A stretch of DNA of 64,000 nucleotides from Ancylostoma caninum. Its lineage: Eukaryota > Nematoda > Chromadorea > Rhabditida > Ancylostomatidae. The notes beneath the pieces are model-generated. The model did not search any database. It had not been told where the DNA came from and saw only the letters and a program-made list of their open reading frames with translations. The DNA lies in the NCBI GenBank assembly GCA_037903475.1, contig JBAJFG010000454.1, forward strand, positions 124,001 to 188,000. The letters run 5' to 3'. Position numbers and translations under genes: made by a program. This document shows, in pieces, positions 1 to 12,455 of this stretch (the first letter of the stretch is position 1; each line of letters starts with the position of its first letter).

Positions 1-3000
1 CACTTCCGCAAAGCTGAGCTAATCACCGCCAGTTGCCGACACCGCACCGTCTCTCCTCCAGCCGCGTCCTGTATTCACGACGTCGTACGACGGCTCTAAC
101 AATGGCCAATTCATCATCGCCATCACCTTCCGTTTGTTTTTCTTCTCGCATTTCTTCTGCCGTTGGCGACCAGATCTGCTGTTGTGAACCTGTGCGCCTG
201 TGTTTAAGCTCGAAGCGGCTTCCTGCTGCTAGATCTTTTGTCGGTTGTCTGGATGGATGACCAGAGCTTTATCGATGGACCGGATTAGTTTGTCTTTTTT
301 CACCTTTCCATGTTTGATTTTTGCTGCTTTTCTTGGGAGCAAAACACTCAGGGTATTCCAGTTTTGTGTTCTTGTTTTCCCTTAGCAGAAAATTTATGGC
401 AGAAAAAAGCTGATGGTTGCAATAGCACGACTAAAGGGAATTAGGAACAAACCGCGGGCTTCTATAACCCGCCTCCAATCATTTTTTGACTGAGTTTTTC
501 ATTCCACCCGTAAATGGGATTTGTTGCTGCGGAATGTGGCTCACAATGTGGAGGCCAAGTTTTTGCCGCTCTGTGGGTAACTTTCGCTGGAATTTCATCA
601 ACTTAAGGAAGTAGGGAGCAGTGACGTTTTTTTATCCGAATAGCTTGAAAATCGGCTGTTTTGTCTCTCTTTCCCAACGCATATTTCTCACAGACGGAAA
701 TATTTATTCTTTGCCCTTTCGCTCATCTATTTTCATGTTTTTTTCCTGCAAAAAAGAACAGAAATGAGCAGTTCCACGGAGATTCCCAAGAAATGCTTCA
801 TGTGTACTTTAACTGTCCGTAGTTTTGACATTTATCCTACGAATGGATCAAACAGGTAGTCCATGGCTTAGATGCGTCACTGGAATGCTTGGTTATCTCA
901 TATCTGTGGGTATAATCACCCAGGGGTAGCAGATGAGTATAGGCAGTGTCAAGTAATACATGCAAACATTTTGATGGGTTCAGGTGAAGGGTAAATTTGA
1001 ATGCGTTAACATGTTTACCGTGGGTAATCTCGATAATGCACTCGATCCCAGGGTTGTCCCAACCAGTGGGAACACAGACCCAGTTTCCGAAAGAAAAACT
1101 AGGGGAAAAAATAAAGCCATACTTGAAGCACCAGATAGAATCACACGATAATTTGAGCCAAGGTCAAATTCTAAGGGAAAAAACAAAGGGCAAAATGACT
1201 GACAAAGAAAAAAATCTAATGAAAGAACAGGATTTGGCGGAATGCTTGGCTTCCACCACGACGACGTTTCATTTCAGCTCTATACTGTCTCATGATCAGA
1301 TCTTGGATATGAATGGCGTGAGACGTCATCTCCCATTTTCTCTTTCCTTTTCCATTTCTCTTCCGCTGCCAATTTATTCCCACTTCTCTTATTCTCTCTA
1401 TTTCTCTTTGATCACTACTCTTTCGTCTTTCCGCCCTCCTCTTTGCTTCCTAAATTTCTTTCTCTCCGTCCATAGAAAGTGGAGTTTTTATAGATGTTAC
1501 TTTATAATCACTAAACCTAACATGATATAGCATCAAGAGAAAAACAAATAGAAAAGAAGCAGGAAAGAAAAAAAAATAAGAGAAAGCTCAACCTCTGTTC
1601 CGTACTGTGCCCTTATACGGAAGTTGAGCAAAAGCCATAGGGCTTCCCCCTATACTCATCGGTAAGGAGGAGAAGCCCTAAGCTATACCTACCTCACAAG
1701 AAAAAAGAAGAAAAATCCTTGTGTGACTTTTTAAAAATCTTTTCCACGCCTCATCTGCTCTTTCAAGTGCCTGGCATAGTTGTAATTACCCAGAGTAAAC
1801 ATGTTGACGGTAATGTTAACGATGGGTAAACTTGCGTTGTGTTAGCTCATTTACCCTGTGTAGTCTCAATGATGCATACGTCCTCAGGAATCCGTCCTTT
1901 GATGCAAAATTCCACTTTCAATGGTTTTTTTGCTTATGTTTCCTGTTTAATTTGGTTCAGTTTTGAAGGGATTAGAAAAGCAAACGAACAAGTGAATTAA
2001 ATATAAATAAAATATGTTAAATATAAAATATTCCAGCACACCTAGGTCTCACATGTCTTTAGAACAATTTGCCATTTCCTGCCACTACAGTGAGGGCGCT
2101 TGCGACTTCTCTTCCGCTGTGCGACTATCCGGACAACATTTTGGCGATCTTTGCTGGATTTCTATCGAATTTTTTTGCACGTACGTGTGTCCAGCTGGTT
2201 TCTGTTGTGCTCGTCGGTGACGTTTTTTGCACTGACCGCAGCTGTATAGAACCCGTTAGCCCCAGCTACCGCAGTGTCTACTCAATTTAACAATTATCGC
2301 TAAGTGTCACGGAGCAACTGGTTCTGCAGCAGTGTCGCTATCATTTCGTTTTGCTGTGTGGCTCCGTCGTCGCAAGAGGTGCGCATTCTTCATTACTTCG
2401 GCTGCTTGATCAATTGGGGGGGGGGGGGGGAGTGGAGGGGGATGTTCTATTGTGGATTTTTCTTTTGCGTTGGTAAGCATTCTAGACTAAATAAAATATA
2501 ATATAAAGAAAGAATATTAATTTTTGATAGATCTTGTTAAAACCCATAAGAAGCTGGGATTGCCTTGCCCACTCAACGCTGCAGGGTCAGCCATGTCTGA
2601 TTTTGCTACCATCTGTTTTCCTTCATGATGAATAGGCTAGAAAAATGTATGTATGCGCTTAATGTGGTCATTCTCCAGTGTTCATTCTGGCTCTTTCCTC
2701 TCGGAATGAAGAGGCAAAGTAAACAAATGTTCTTTTCCTAAGAAAGAGAATCTCGTCCAGGGGTAGATGAGTTTGCAGTCTCATTTCCCTTGTTCTAGGC
2801 TTCCGCGGGTTTCAACGCTTCCCTTTCACCAAAGGTTTAGTTGCTCACTAGTTTGCCAGTTTCTTGTACTCTCTTCTATCCCAAAAATTCGCCTCCCTAT
2901 ATTCTGTGATTATAACTGTCGAATTTAAAACTCACCCTAGGCTGCCTCAATGCAGAAAAAAAACCATCACAAGCCAGAGCGCCACTTTAATTTCATTATT

Positions 3001-5900
3001 TTTATTTCTCTCTTTTCCCCTTATTACATGATACTACATCATGTCTGGTAGCCGTACCCTCTTCCCTACATAGTACATTAAGCTAACCACGGCTCCAATT
3101 GAGTTGATCGCTAGTTGACGTTTCCGCTCACGTGTTTCAAGCGCTCACCAAAAAATACCGCACCTAACTTTACTGCTGGATTTGATAAATCATTTTCTGC
3201 TTTGTTTTTTTCTGGCTCCATCTCAGGTTTTTCAGCTGTTGCCTTGTATACTATTTATTTTATCTTCTACTACCTGTTTTTTTTGTGGCTCGTTCGGCAC
3301 TGGGTGGTCAAACGGGCCCAATGACCCTCCGAACTGCATCCAGTTGCTGTATTTAAGACTGCTAAGCTGCTGCTATACTAGCTCGTGGAGTATAGCACCT
3401 ACATTGCACTCGCTGAGGCGTCATCGATTTTGGTATCGTATTTGGTGAAGCAGATGAATTCTTTGCGCAAAATCGGTAGCTAAAGGGATCAATGTCGCTG
3501 GCGGCGGCAACACAGGATGAAGTATAGCAACAGTCTTATGATTGTTCCTGCTTTATTCTGTGATTTTGATGAAGAGAAAAAAACAGAAAAAACAGTACTA
3601 GAGTCAAAAATCATTGTTTCGCCACACGGTACAGTTGCTAGTTTGTTTGTTTTTATTCTGCTGCATGGTGATGTTGTATTGTATCTGAAAATTAAGGTTT
3701 GACGAAGGCACTAACTGCCGAAAGCTAGCCGAAATAAAAATTAGATCACCAACGGAGAGCTTCAGTAAATGAAGAATAAAAAAGCAGGTTAAATGTAAAT
3801 TGGCCATGGTGTATCGTAGAGAAAAAGCGGGGGAGGTGGGGTGATGCTGCTCTACTATTGTTTCGTACACCTCTTTATGTCGTGAAATTTCAACTCGTCC
3901 GCACTTCAGCGCAGCAACACGTTTGCATGGGTATTGACAAATTTGAAAGCGAACTGAGGACAAATTTCTATTGGCGGGTGTTTAAGTGCACCAATCGCGC
4001 AGTATTGGCACCGCCCCTTTTCTTTCACTACTTACCACCTCGCGAAATGCATTATTTCATTACAACATTGTGAGAATCAATGAGAAACTTCATTTTGAGA
4101 TTTTTTTGCCACAAACACATAGGGATTTCTGGAATTCTACTGGAAACAACCATTGCATCATACCCCTCACTCTAACCATGTTTATTGCATGGTATTACCC
4201 ATTTTCAATTGTTCATTGGTTCCCCATTCGCATAGCTACCAGTTCCTTATGAGAATTTCAAACCTCTAGATGTTCCACCAAGTATCGCGTCTATGTATTC
4301 GACAAAGGAGCTGGTTGAAGGAGAAAAAGAACTGCGAGAAAAACCCGTAAGTACGGAGGGCGTCTCTCTTGCCATTTGCACGTGTGTGCCCTTAGCCTCC
4401 CACTTCAGTTGTTTAGCCTTGTTTTCAAGGCAAGCGTGGACCTCTATAAAATCGCACATTAATCAGGGTAAAATCGCTCATTCATAACCTAGAGCCGAAC
4501 GCACTAATGTACGCAGCTAAGGTGTGGTGGGCCTGGAAGCATTGCCCGATTTTTCCCCTGATTTTTTGTCTACCCGCATCCACAAATGTGCTTAACGATC
4601 GCGGGGGCGCAGTTGCCCTTCCTTGTTTTAGTTGTGTCTGCTAACACTCGGTACCATTCGGTATAGTTTAGCTTCGAGACGCATATTTGTCTGTTTCTGT
4701 GAGTCTCTTCTTTCGGTACCGACTCCACATCGGACTCTGTCAATCTGCGTCATCCAAAGGAGATTTTTAATGCCACAAAATGTATTACCTGTGCAGTACT
4801 CCTTTTAATTATGATTTGATCGACCTTCTACTTGGAAAAATGTCTGTTTTTTTCTGCCTTATGTAGTTTCTCGTATAGGAATATTTTTTCGCTCTAATGC
4901 ATGCTCCATATTTTTACCACACTCAAATAAACCGCCACTTCGTTAGTTATCCAGGGTGAGGACGGCTGAGCTCTGTTATTGGTTAATTCGTCCAACTGAC
5001 TAATCTCAAAACTAGATCGCCTGCCCTTCATATTTTTGCAAGAAAGCATGTGCATCAGTGTATTCAATAGCTTCTAATGATTCCGATTATATGTATGATA
5101 TCTTGAAAACGAGAGCGAGCTGGGTAGAGAGGTCATAGTTACACAGTAGTAGGAACTACTTGCAGTTTTGGGCACGGAAACTCAGAAAATTTTCCAGTAA
5201 ATTGAATGACATTCTTTCCTTGCTTCAGTAATGTAATTCTTTAGTAATTCTTAAGTAATACATCATTAAGCCGCATCTAGTATTGCTATTACTTGGGCTC
5301 ACTACCGTTAATATCGATAGATACGAGTTCTTCGATTATATTACTGTTACTAACGCCGAGGTTTCGTTTGTTATTTTTGGTGCATCTCGAGTGTACATAA
5401 TAAATAAATAAATAAATAATGTGATTTTAGGTCATGAGTACGCGATTCCTTGCTGCTTGCATTGTTACAAGTGCAATTCTATAGTCCGTTTCAAAAACAG
5501 CGATGATTGTGTTCCCGTGCCTTTGATCTGCATTCCTCTCTTGCCTCTCCGAATTTGGCAACATTTGTTGCGTTCTCTCTTTCTCTAATATCTTTACAAC
5601 TATGCTTCCCGGTTTCATGGTGAAACACACTCCAGCATTAATGGAATATTGCGGCTGCTCGTTTCCTACAAATTTGCTCTGTGGATATTGATTTATTGAT
5701 TTCTGCTCTCTTTCATTTTCTCATAGAGCTTTTCATTGTTATTTTGGGTATATTTTCTTCTCTGTATTCATCCCACTCCAATCGATCGAGTCACATTTTC
5801 ATTTTACCTGTCTAATTTTTCGTGCTCATACTACGCGCTTCCCACTTTGTCACCGTGAATTACCTCTTTTTCCACTAATCGATAATCGACTCACCTGCTT
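1..5900. other. Gene-poor 5' region with dispersed repeats
   Basis: No open frame here resembles a known family, and none links to a second exon by good splice sites. Open frames reach at most 177 codons (997-1530) and are of low complexity. The stretch holds two copies of a dispersed repeat (about 897-1070 and 1770-1880), a poly-G run near 2417-2430, an AATA run near 5400-5420, and a sequence near 3700-3740 resembling a retroelement 3' tail. It may include upstream regulatory DNA of the DUOXA-like gene that begins at 5922, but I see no specific motif. Confidence 0.6.
897..1070. repeat. Dispersed 170-190 bp repeat, copy 1
   Basis: This copy shares a core with 1770-1880, 19480-19660 and 24085-24255. 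The core has ATCACCCA/GGGTAATCTC-type ends and an internal AGGTGAAGGGTAAA..TTG block. Copies differ by many substitutions and indels, so the family looks old. No coding capacity is seen. A non-autonomous DNA element is the simplest reading. Confidence 0.5.
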
Positions 5901-5905
5901 TTCAG
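5901..5905 (+). promoter_or_regulatory. Possible trans-splice acceptor of DUOXA-like gene
   Basis: A TTCAG acceptor lies 16 bases upstream of the ATG at 5922. In nematodes this arrangement suits spliced-leader addition, but a cis-spliced 5' UTR exon is equally possible. Confidence 0.4.
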
Positions 5906-5921
5906 CTTTATCCTATGCGAT

Positions 5922-8900
5922 ATGCTCGGCTGGTTCACGTTGTTCCGCGAGCATGGAGCGCCGACTTTCTACGGGGAGAACCGGACACCGGTTACGATTG
6001 GTCAGTTTCTCAGTAGCACATTAGTGACCACGCCGCATTTGCTTGCAGTAGGATCTGCGGCACGGTTGTTTCAGACTGTGAAATTTCGGCCATCTCTCAT
6101 GTTTCTTGTTTAGATACTCATATTGTGGGCTTGTTCTCAATTTTTCTCGTGCCAGCCGTGACATTTCTCATAATTCTACCTGGAGTTCGTAAACATCGCT
6201 TCACGTCCACATTTTCGTTTCTATTTAATATGTGCATCGGAGCAACGTTGCTAGGTGAGCAAATGTCAGTTGTCCGATCTATGGCTATCGTCACAACCTT
6301 GTCCCCAAATCTATTTCTGTCTTAATTTTTGGACAATTTTCCATAGCATCAGTTGATTTTCGCACATAGCATATTTATTGCAGTATCCCTGTATCATCCC
6401 TGTTGGCATCGTGCTGAAACGCCAATATCGACCACGTACAAGGCGTTTTCGAATGCTAAAATGGACGCACATATATTGGTTCGCGTTGGCCTGCAGTACC
6501 TGAACATCTCTCTGAGCAGTACGTCTTTTTCACGTAGGCCTCGGTCATCGAGCACGAGGGCATGGCTTAGCAGAAGCGAGAGGTAGCCTGTGCTGTGTGG
6601 CACATTCCTGTAGAGCGCAAAAATTGATGTATCTAGTTTCGCAGCTGCTACAAGGGTCCGCTATAAACTAGCACCAAGGTAAGGAGGGAGAAAAAATTCT
6701 GGGGACTCTGCAAAATAGTAACTTTATCGCGAATTGTTTACTGTTAATCAAAAGGTTTACTCCTGAAATGAAGCATATAATTTAATTTAAATAATTTAAA
6801 AATATTAGATTGTAAATCTAAAGTTATTATTCTTGATTTTATTGAGGTTTTAAGTAATTATTTTGATTATTGTTTTTATTTTACAAGCTGAAGGTCACCA
6901 GAATTTTTCTTTGAGCAGAGGATCTTCTGAGCGATGCAATGCGGCAACATTTGTTTATTTGTTCATTTGTTTATATTCATCAATTTATCGATTTAATTAT
7001 TCATTACACCGCTTGGATGTGCCATCAAAAGCCGGATTATAAGTAGCCGGATCTTTGTTTCTGTAGCATACGGCTTTTTGACCTGAGGAACTGCCCTTCG
7101 TGTAGGGAATCAGATTTTATAACGCTCTAGCAGAGCAATTGGCAGAGTTTCTTCTCCTTGCAACAGGTTCATTGTTTTTCGACATTATTTATCTTCATAG
7201 ATCCTAAATAATGTTAGCAATATTTTCGTTGTTACTTGTCATGTCGAGGTTGGGGTAGCTCCCATTCTTGTTGTGTCATTGAGGCCTCCGCTACTTACTT
7301 TTGCGCGCATTCCTCACACGGCACTAAATAAACTGTTCTTCGCAGTTGACAGGCTTTCCTTTATACGTATTTAAAAGGTGCATTTTAATTGGAATTTTTC
7401 TTCTTATATTTTGAACGATGTCAGCGAGCTTTTTAAGTTTGAGTGTGACGGGAGAAGCCTCAAGTAATGATTATTGACGGAGTTTTAAAATCTTTCGCCG
7501 TAACATCTTCAGTCCTGGAAAGGCTGTAACTCGTTGTCTCGATAGAGTTTGTCAAAATTTTAAAGATGTCAAGTATTTGCATGATAGCCACTCAGCAAAT
7601 TGATGACTATTAGAGAATGGGAAGAAGCGGGAAGAAGAGGCGAGTGTGACTGTCACAATATATCGAGAAGTTACCGAACACTTTCCTTTTTCCTGAGAAA
7701 CAAGACACTAGCGGCAATTTTCTGCGAATCGCATTCTGCTAAATACCATTTCACGCCCTATTCATCTTTTTTTTTCTGCTTAATGTATCGATAAACGTAA
7801 AGCGGTTGTAATGGTGGAACGTTCCAGCAAGTGCCACACACGGAGAGGATAACGTCGTTATTGCAGAGGGAATACTCTATAATGAGAGATTCAGCTTCTC
7901 TGAAGGTGTGCTTGATTCTACATGGCTGTTAACATACATCCCGTGAACTATAGCACCCATGTCGTCGTCGCGTGTGCGATCGATACGTATCGACTGTGTG
8001 CAGGTCGCAGCCACAACCCGCGGCTATGAGAATAGATATAAGCGACGGCGGCGCGAGGTGCCATAGTTCCGCCTGGAGTATAGTAGAGACCCGCACTGAC
8101 CGTCTTATGCCACATTTATCCGTTGTTTTAGTTAATAAAATGGAGAAGGAGCTGTCAAATGCACTCGTCAAAGGACTGCCATTTCCCATCCTGAAGGTAG
8201 TTTTTTTCATTTATCCATTACCTACTTCTTTTTGAGAAATGAATTCAGGTGATTGAGTATCTTTCTGGCGATGGATTTAGTTGGGGTCGACAGTATCGTG
8301 TAGCAGGGTACTATACGGCATGCATGCTGTGGTGAGTATGCGTTTCACTGCTATAAAAAAAACGGCGTAGATGGGGGGATAATGCCATAAAGTTTAGGCT
8401 ATCTTTCTACACCTGGATAATCTCATTTGTGTGCCTTGCGTTTTTACCCCACTACTTCGCGAGATGCATCTTTTATACTGGGATGTTCATGGGCATTGGT
8501 ATGTGTTAATCTTTCTTTATTCCTTATTGCCGTTTACATTGTACAATTCTAGGTGACCTTATTTTTGTGCTCAATATTCCTCGTCAAATGTATATTCGGT
8601 TTCCTACCCAGGATGGTGACACTCTTCTAAAATTCCGCCTTTCAATATGTTTCCATGCAACGTGTATTGCTGGTGAGTTCATCTCTCCTTGGGAAAGCAA
8701 CAAATCAAGGAAAACATCCCCCACACAGAATTTCCCGCCTCTGCGTTAAAGGATGCTGTCTTTGAAGCACAGCCATCCTTCCGCTACTTTGAAAGGGATA
8801 CAAACAAAATTGTTATTTAACTGCGTAGATATAACAGTTAGAATTGTGAACCGCGTTGCCCATTGTGGGTACCGACTCAGCCACTCATCAGTTGACAGAG

Positions 8901-10655
8901 CGCGAACTATGAACAGAGGAGGGCGCAGAATAGAGACTGACGCACATTTCGAGTTGGGGTAGGGCAGCTCACCAACAGTTCGTTCATGACTCACTAGCAT
9001 TCATAGTAATATCCTCCTAGATGGTCGACGATTTTTGCACTCCGTTCACAACATAAGAGCTTCGATGACTCCTTACTTCAAACGCATCACTCTTTTGAAG
9101 TGGAAGATTCAGTAGATGCCGGTAGATGCTTCACATGGAGTTCGAGACGAATGTTATCGCCCTTTTGTCCATGCAAGAACGGGCTAAACTGTTTCCAAAT
9201 TTGATAGAATTGTGCTATCCCGGAGCCTCATGTCAAATGTTTGTTGTTCGGCTTGGATTCGAGTACTCTTGCCTTTTCACTTTATTGGCTAGCTTTCGGT
9301 ACAATAATACCTTCGTCAGGCCTATAACGTTTACAATTGCATTCAATCTATTGTTACTTCTACAAATATTATGCGAATATACTGACCAGGCCAACAATCA
9401 AGCTAGGCGACAATAGATTCTGACACTAGCAACTAAGCGACAGGACAACTGCGTACTGCCCACAAGAATGAGAGTCACTTGAACGACAGATGCGACACTG
9501 TCGCAATAATCACATCATTATCACCACAACCATCAAATTTCTCCAAATTGACTTAAAGCGAAAGCAATACCACCACTGATTGATTACTCTTTTGATGCTG
9601 TTTCCCCGTACCTTTTTTGATTTCATTAGTACGCGGGGTTTTCGAAAAATATGCGTTTCTCTGTCTTGACCAGAAATGAGCGGAATTACGGCTTCAGAAG
9701 TTCGGAAGTGCTTGAATTTTTGCGTTATGCGAGCCTCTGACTTCTAAATTTCTAGAGAATTGGCAGTAGTTGAGTGAAGCAAACTCATACATGCTGCTTT
9801 TAAATCTCTGAATTTTCTCAGATTCTGAAATTCCTCAGACTTCCGGCTTCCGGTCTTACGCAGTACTTCCGCTCATACGTGGTCTTGACCCAGCGCTCAG
9901 CTTGAGTTACGTACTTCGTCGATGTCGTTAAGGCAGCACCTACGGAAATATTCATGTCTCAGAACTTATCGGATTCTGAGATTTTAAGAATGTGGGACTC
10001 ACATCTGGTGGTGAGATAGCTGAAAAGACGCGAAAGAATTCAAAAAAAATGGAGGGCTCCTTTTTCATATTTGAATATGCCGATGAGGACGTCGGTAGGC
10101 CTTTCAGTGCTACGCGCCCTGGTGCGGAGGCTCGCGCTAGTCGGGGCATCTTTCAGCCGATCTCCCACATCAATAAGCTGTAAAATGACCATTCTTTGTG
10201 TTCTACCCATTTTTATGATTCGCTTGCAATCTATTACACGGAATGCGGCTCATCTCAGGAGTGAAAATTTCTGAGAGTTGCCTTTGAATTAATTGCACCT
10301 TCTCTCCAACCCTCACATCCTAACATGGGTGAAAATGTTGAACTCTTTTATAATAATTTAACTTTTTTTTACAGCAGTACTATGCATTGTTGTCGGCGCA
10401 TTGCTTTGGTTACTCGAATCGAAGAACATCTACCATTTCGACACTATGTTCTCGGCACGGCGACATGCTGAGGGAAGTGTTGTCGACGTGTATCGTGACG
10501 ACGAAAGTATGACGACGGTCCTGAGTGATCAAAGTCAACTATCTTCTAAGCGACCTTCTTCAATCCAGTCTTGCCGGTCTGCAAGCCATGCATCATCGCT
10601 TGCTTCTAGCGTTTACTTTTATCCGAATCCTTATGAGAGACCAGTTAGATTGTGA
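5922..10655 (+). CDS. doxa-1: Dual oxidase maturation factor (DUOXA/doxa-1 family)
   Basis: This is the partner that carries the H2O2-producing dual oxidase from the ER to the surface; in nematodes DUOX activity cross-links cuticle collagen. Exons: 5922-6000, 6114-6254, 6384-6518, 8132-8196, 8249-8331, 8398-8498, 8553-8672 and 10375-10655. All use GT-AG sites and the total is 1005 bases, a 334-aa product ending in TGA. Family landmarks in order: an N-terminal APTFYGENRTPVTI segment, the first membrane helix with TFLIILPGVR, the YKAF and VGLQYLNISL blocks of the large extracellular loop, then KGLPFPIL, RQYRVAGYYTACMLW and later hydrophobic helices. The serine-rich tail is presumably cytosolic. 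Between the NISLS block and KGLPFPIL, vertebrate relatives carry about 25-30 further residues; I could not find that exon in 6519-8131, although exons 3 and 4 as listed join in frame. Family assignment is firm, exon completeness is not. Confidence 0.88.
7945..8070. mobile_element. Short MITE in DUOXA-like intron
   Basis: The ends GAACTATAGCACC (7945) and GGTGCCATAGTTCC (8057-8070) are imperfect inverted repeats, continued inward by CGTCGTCGCG-type and CGACGGCGGCGCG-type sequence. The unit is 126 bp and ends 61 bases before the exon at 8132. Its tips resemble those of the larger element at 51420-51741. Confidence 0.6.
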
Positions 10656-12455
10656 AGTGTTGTCATCTGTTGATTTGCTTTAATTCACTATAAGTGAAAT
10701 ATTGTCTGAAGGAGATCTGAAAATTGTCTGAAGAACTATCAGGTGTGGTGAGATTCTACAGAGATTGTGCCAGCTAAGGAGTGTGTAACAACTCAGTCAG
10801 CCAACATTCTGTCAGCATCCAGTCAGCTCCATAGCAAGAATTGGTGGAAATTCTGCTTATAGTCACTAGATAAATGGGGCACAAGTAATTTATTTTGAAA
10901 ACCGTGCCCATTAGGATCATTTTGAGACGCTAAGAAGATGAATTCAAATCGCTCAGAACGCAAAACAATGCTCCAATGGCGCACATCAGCTTTTCTCACC
11001 CTTTGGACAAGTCACATCACTAGCCATTGTTGCCACATTCAACATCCTCATCACAATTGTAAATCTCCTATTACATTAACTGCCTACAGATCATTCGTTT
11101 CCAGCCTGTTACGTTTTCTTCACCGTTGAACGTTTTTCAGTACTTCTGCGTCTATGTATTCAATGATTCAGACTTATGCTTAGCACTTTGCAAACGTTTC
11201 ATCTACATTGTTTCTGCTCTTTGGTCTTAGTATTGTTCATATAGACACTCATAGATTTACCACTAATACGAGTAGTGTTTTCACACGGGTACGTGTAACA
11301 TCCATGTCTTCTGCATTCTAGAATAAAAATTTCTCTGTATTTGCCTCAATGACGACTCCAAATGCAATATGTGGTAAAGCCTGTTCTGGAAGGAGAGATT
11401 TTTCGAGTTCTATTTGGAGGATTCTTCTTCGCAACCCTTAAGTCAATTCCTGCTCTGCACAAGTTGCAGATGGAAGCTGTAGACAAGATGTCGTGTTATG
11501 TTATTCAAAATTTACTAGTTTCACCAGTCCGCCGTCCGGCAGACGTCGGACTTTCAGACCTCTCCAAATTCACGATTCACGCCCATTCAACCTGAAATAA
11601 CTCACAACCCCAATGAAAGTTCATGGTTGAACCCATGAATGGAAAAATGTCTTCTACGGACGTTTTGCTGCTGTTTCCCTGTGGATCAAATTTAGGGCAG
11701 TAAGCTTACCCTTTAACGCTGTTGCACCTTTCTATTGATAATAGCTAACCAGAGCAGGATATGAAGGGAAAACGAGAATTCACAAAAAATGCATCTTGTC
11801 TTATGCAATTTATGGTGCGGATCTCAAATTCATTTTCCTCACCTGCTGCAGAACTATCTGCGAACAACATGGCGCTGCATGCCTTCGGTCTTCCTGAGCC
11901 AGCCAAATTTGACTTCCTAGTTATCATTTACCAATGATATCCGCGAAAAACTAGTCGATGGCTTTAAAAAATAGACTTCTCCCTGTGGGGCTGGCACATC
12001 ACTAGATAGCTTTGGACTCGTTTGTCAGCATCATTCACAGTACTGCACTCGATGCATCGATATCAATTGGCTTGTGTACTTTTTCTTACAATCTATATGA
12101 TTTGATAACCATGGACCAATCTTATTCATCATGGACCATCTCATTCATCTCGCCTGGGGCCAAAAGCTTGGTGACAAGTTGTTTTTGAAAGAGCTGAAAA
12201 GACTGCCATGATGACGTCAAACTTGTCCATAACGATTTGTTAGTTATGTGCTTGTTTGCAAGCTGTGCCAACACCTTCTTTTTGAGGTCATGAGTAGTTA
12301 AACAGAGATGGCGGAAGAAGACTGACTATTCCATACTCATCAACAATAAACGACCATTTACACAAAAAATGACATGAAGTAATAGCGGTCATTAAAAGCG
12401 AAAACCATTGCACACTAGAATTTCGACAAATGCACAACTAATTCAGAAGAGGTGA
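10656..12455. other. Intergenic, no supported gene
   Basis: This stretch follows the stop of the DUOXA-like gene and precedes the last exon of the minus-strand micro-exon gene, so it should hold both 3' UTRs. An AATAAA is present near 11322. A 77-codon frame at 11362-11595 has no recognisable similarity. Near 12160-12270 there is a diverged stretch resembling the ACTTGTCGACAAGTTG arrays found at 52 and 53.8 kb. Confidence 0.6.

Noticed and set aside
3600..3740. Possible retroelement 3' end (GACGAAGGCACTAACTGCCGAAAG followed by AATAAA)
   Set aside because: The palindromic motif and AATAAA are suggestive, but no reverse transcriptase lies upstream, so I do not call an element.
7595..7794. Candidate missing exon of the DUOXA-like gene
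   Set aside because: Only faint resemblance; the frame required by the neighbouring exons meets a stop after the acceptor at 7593-7595.
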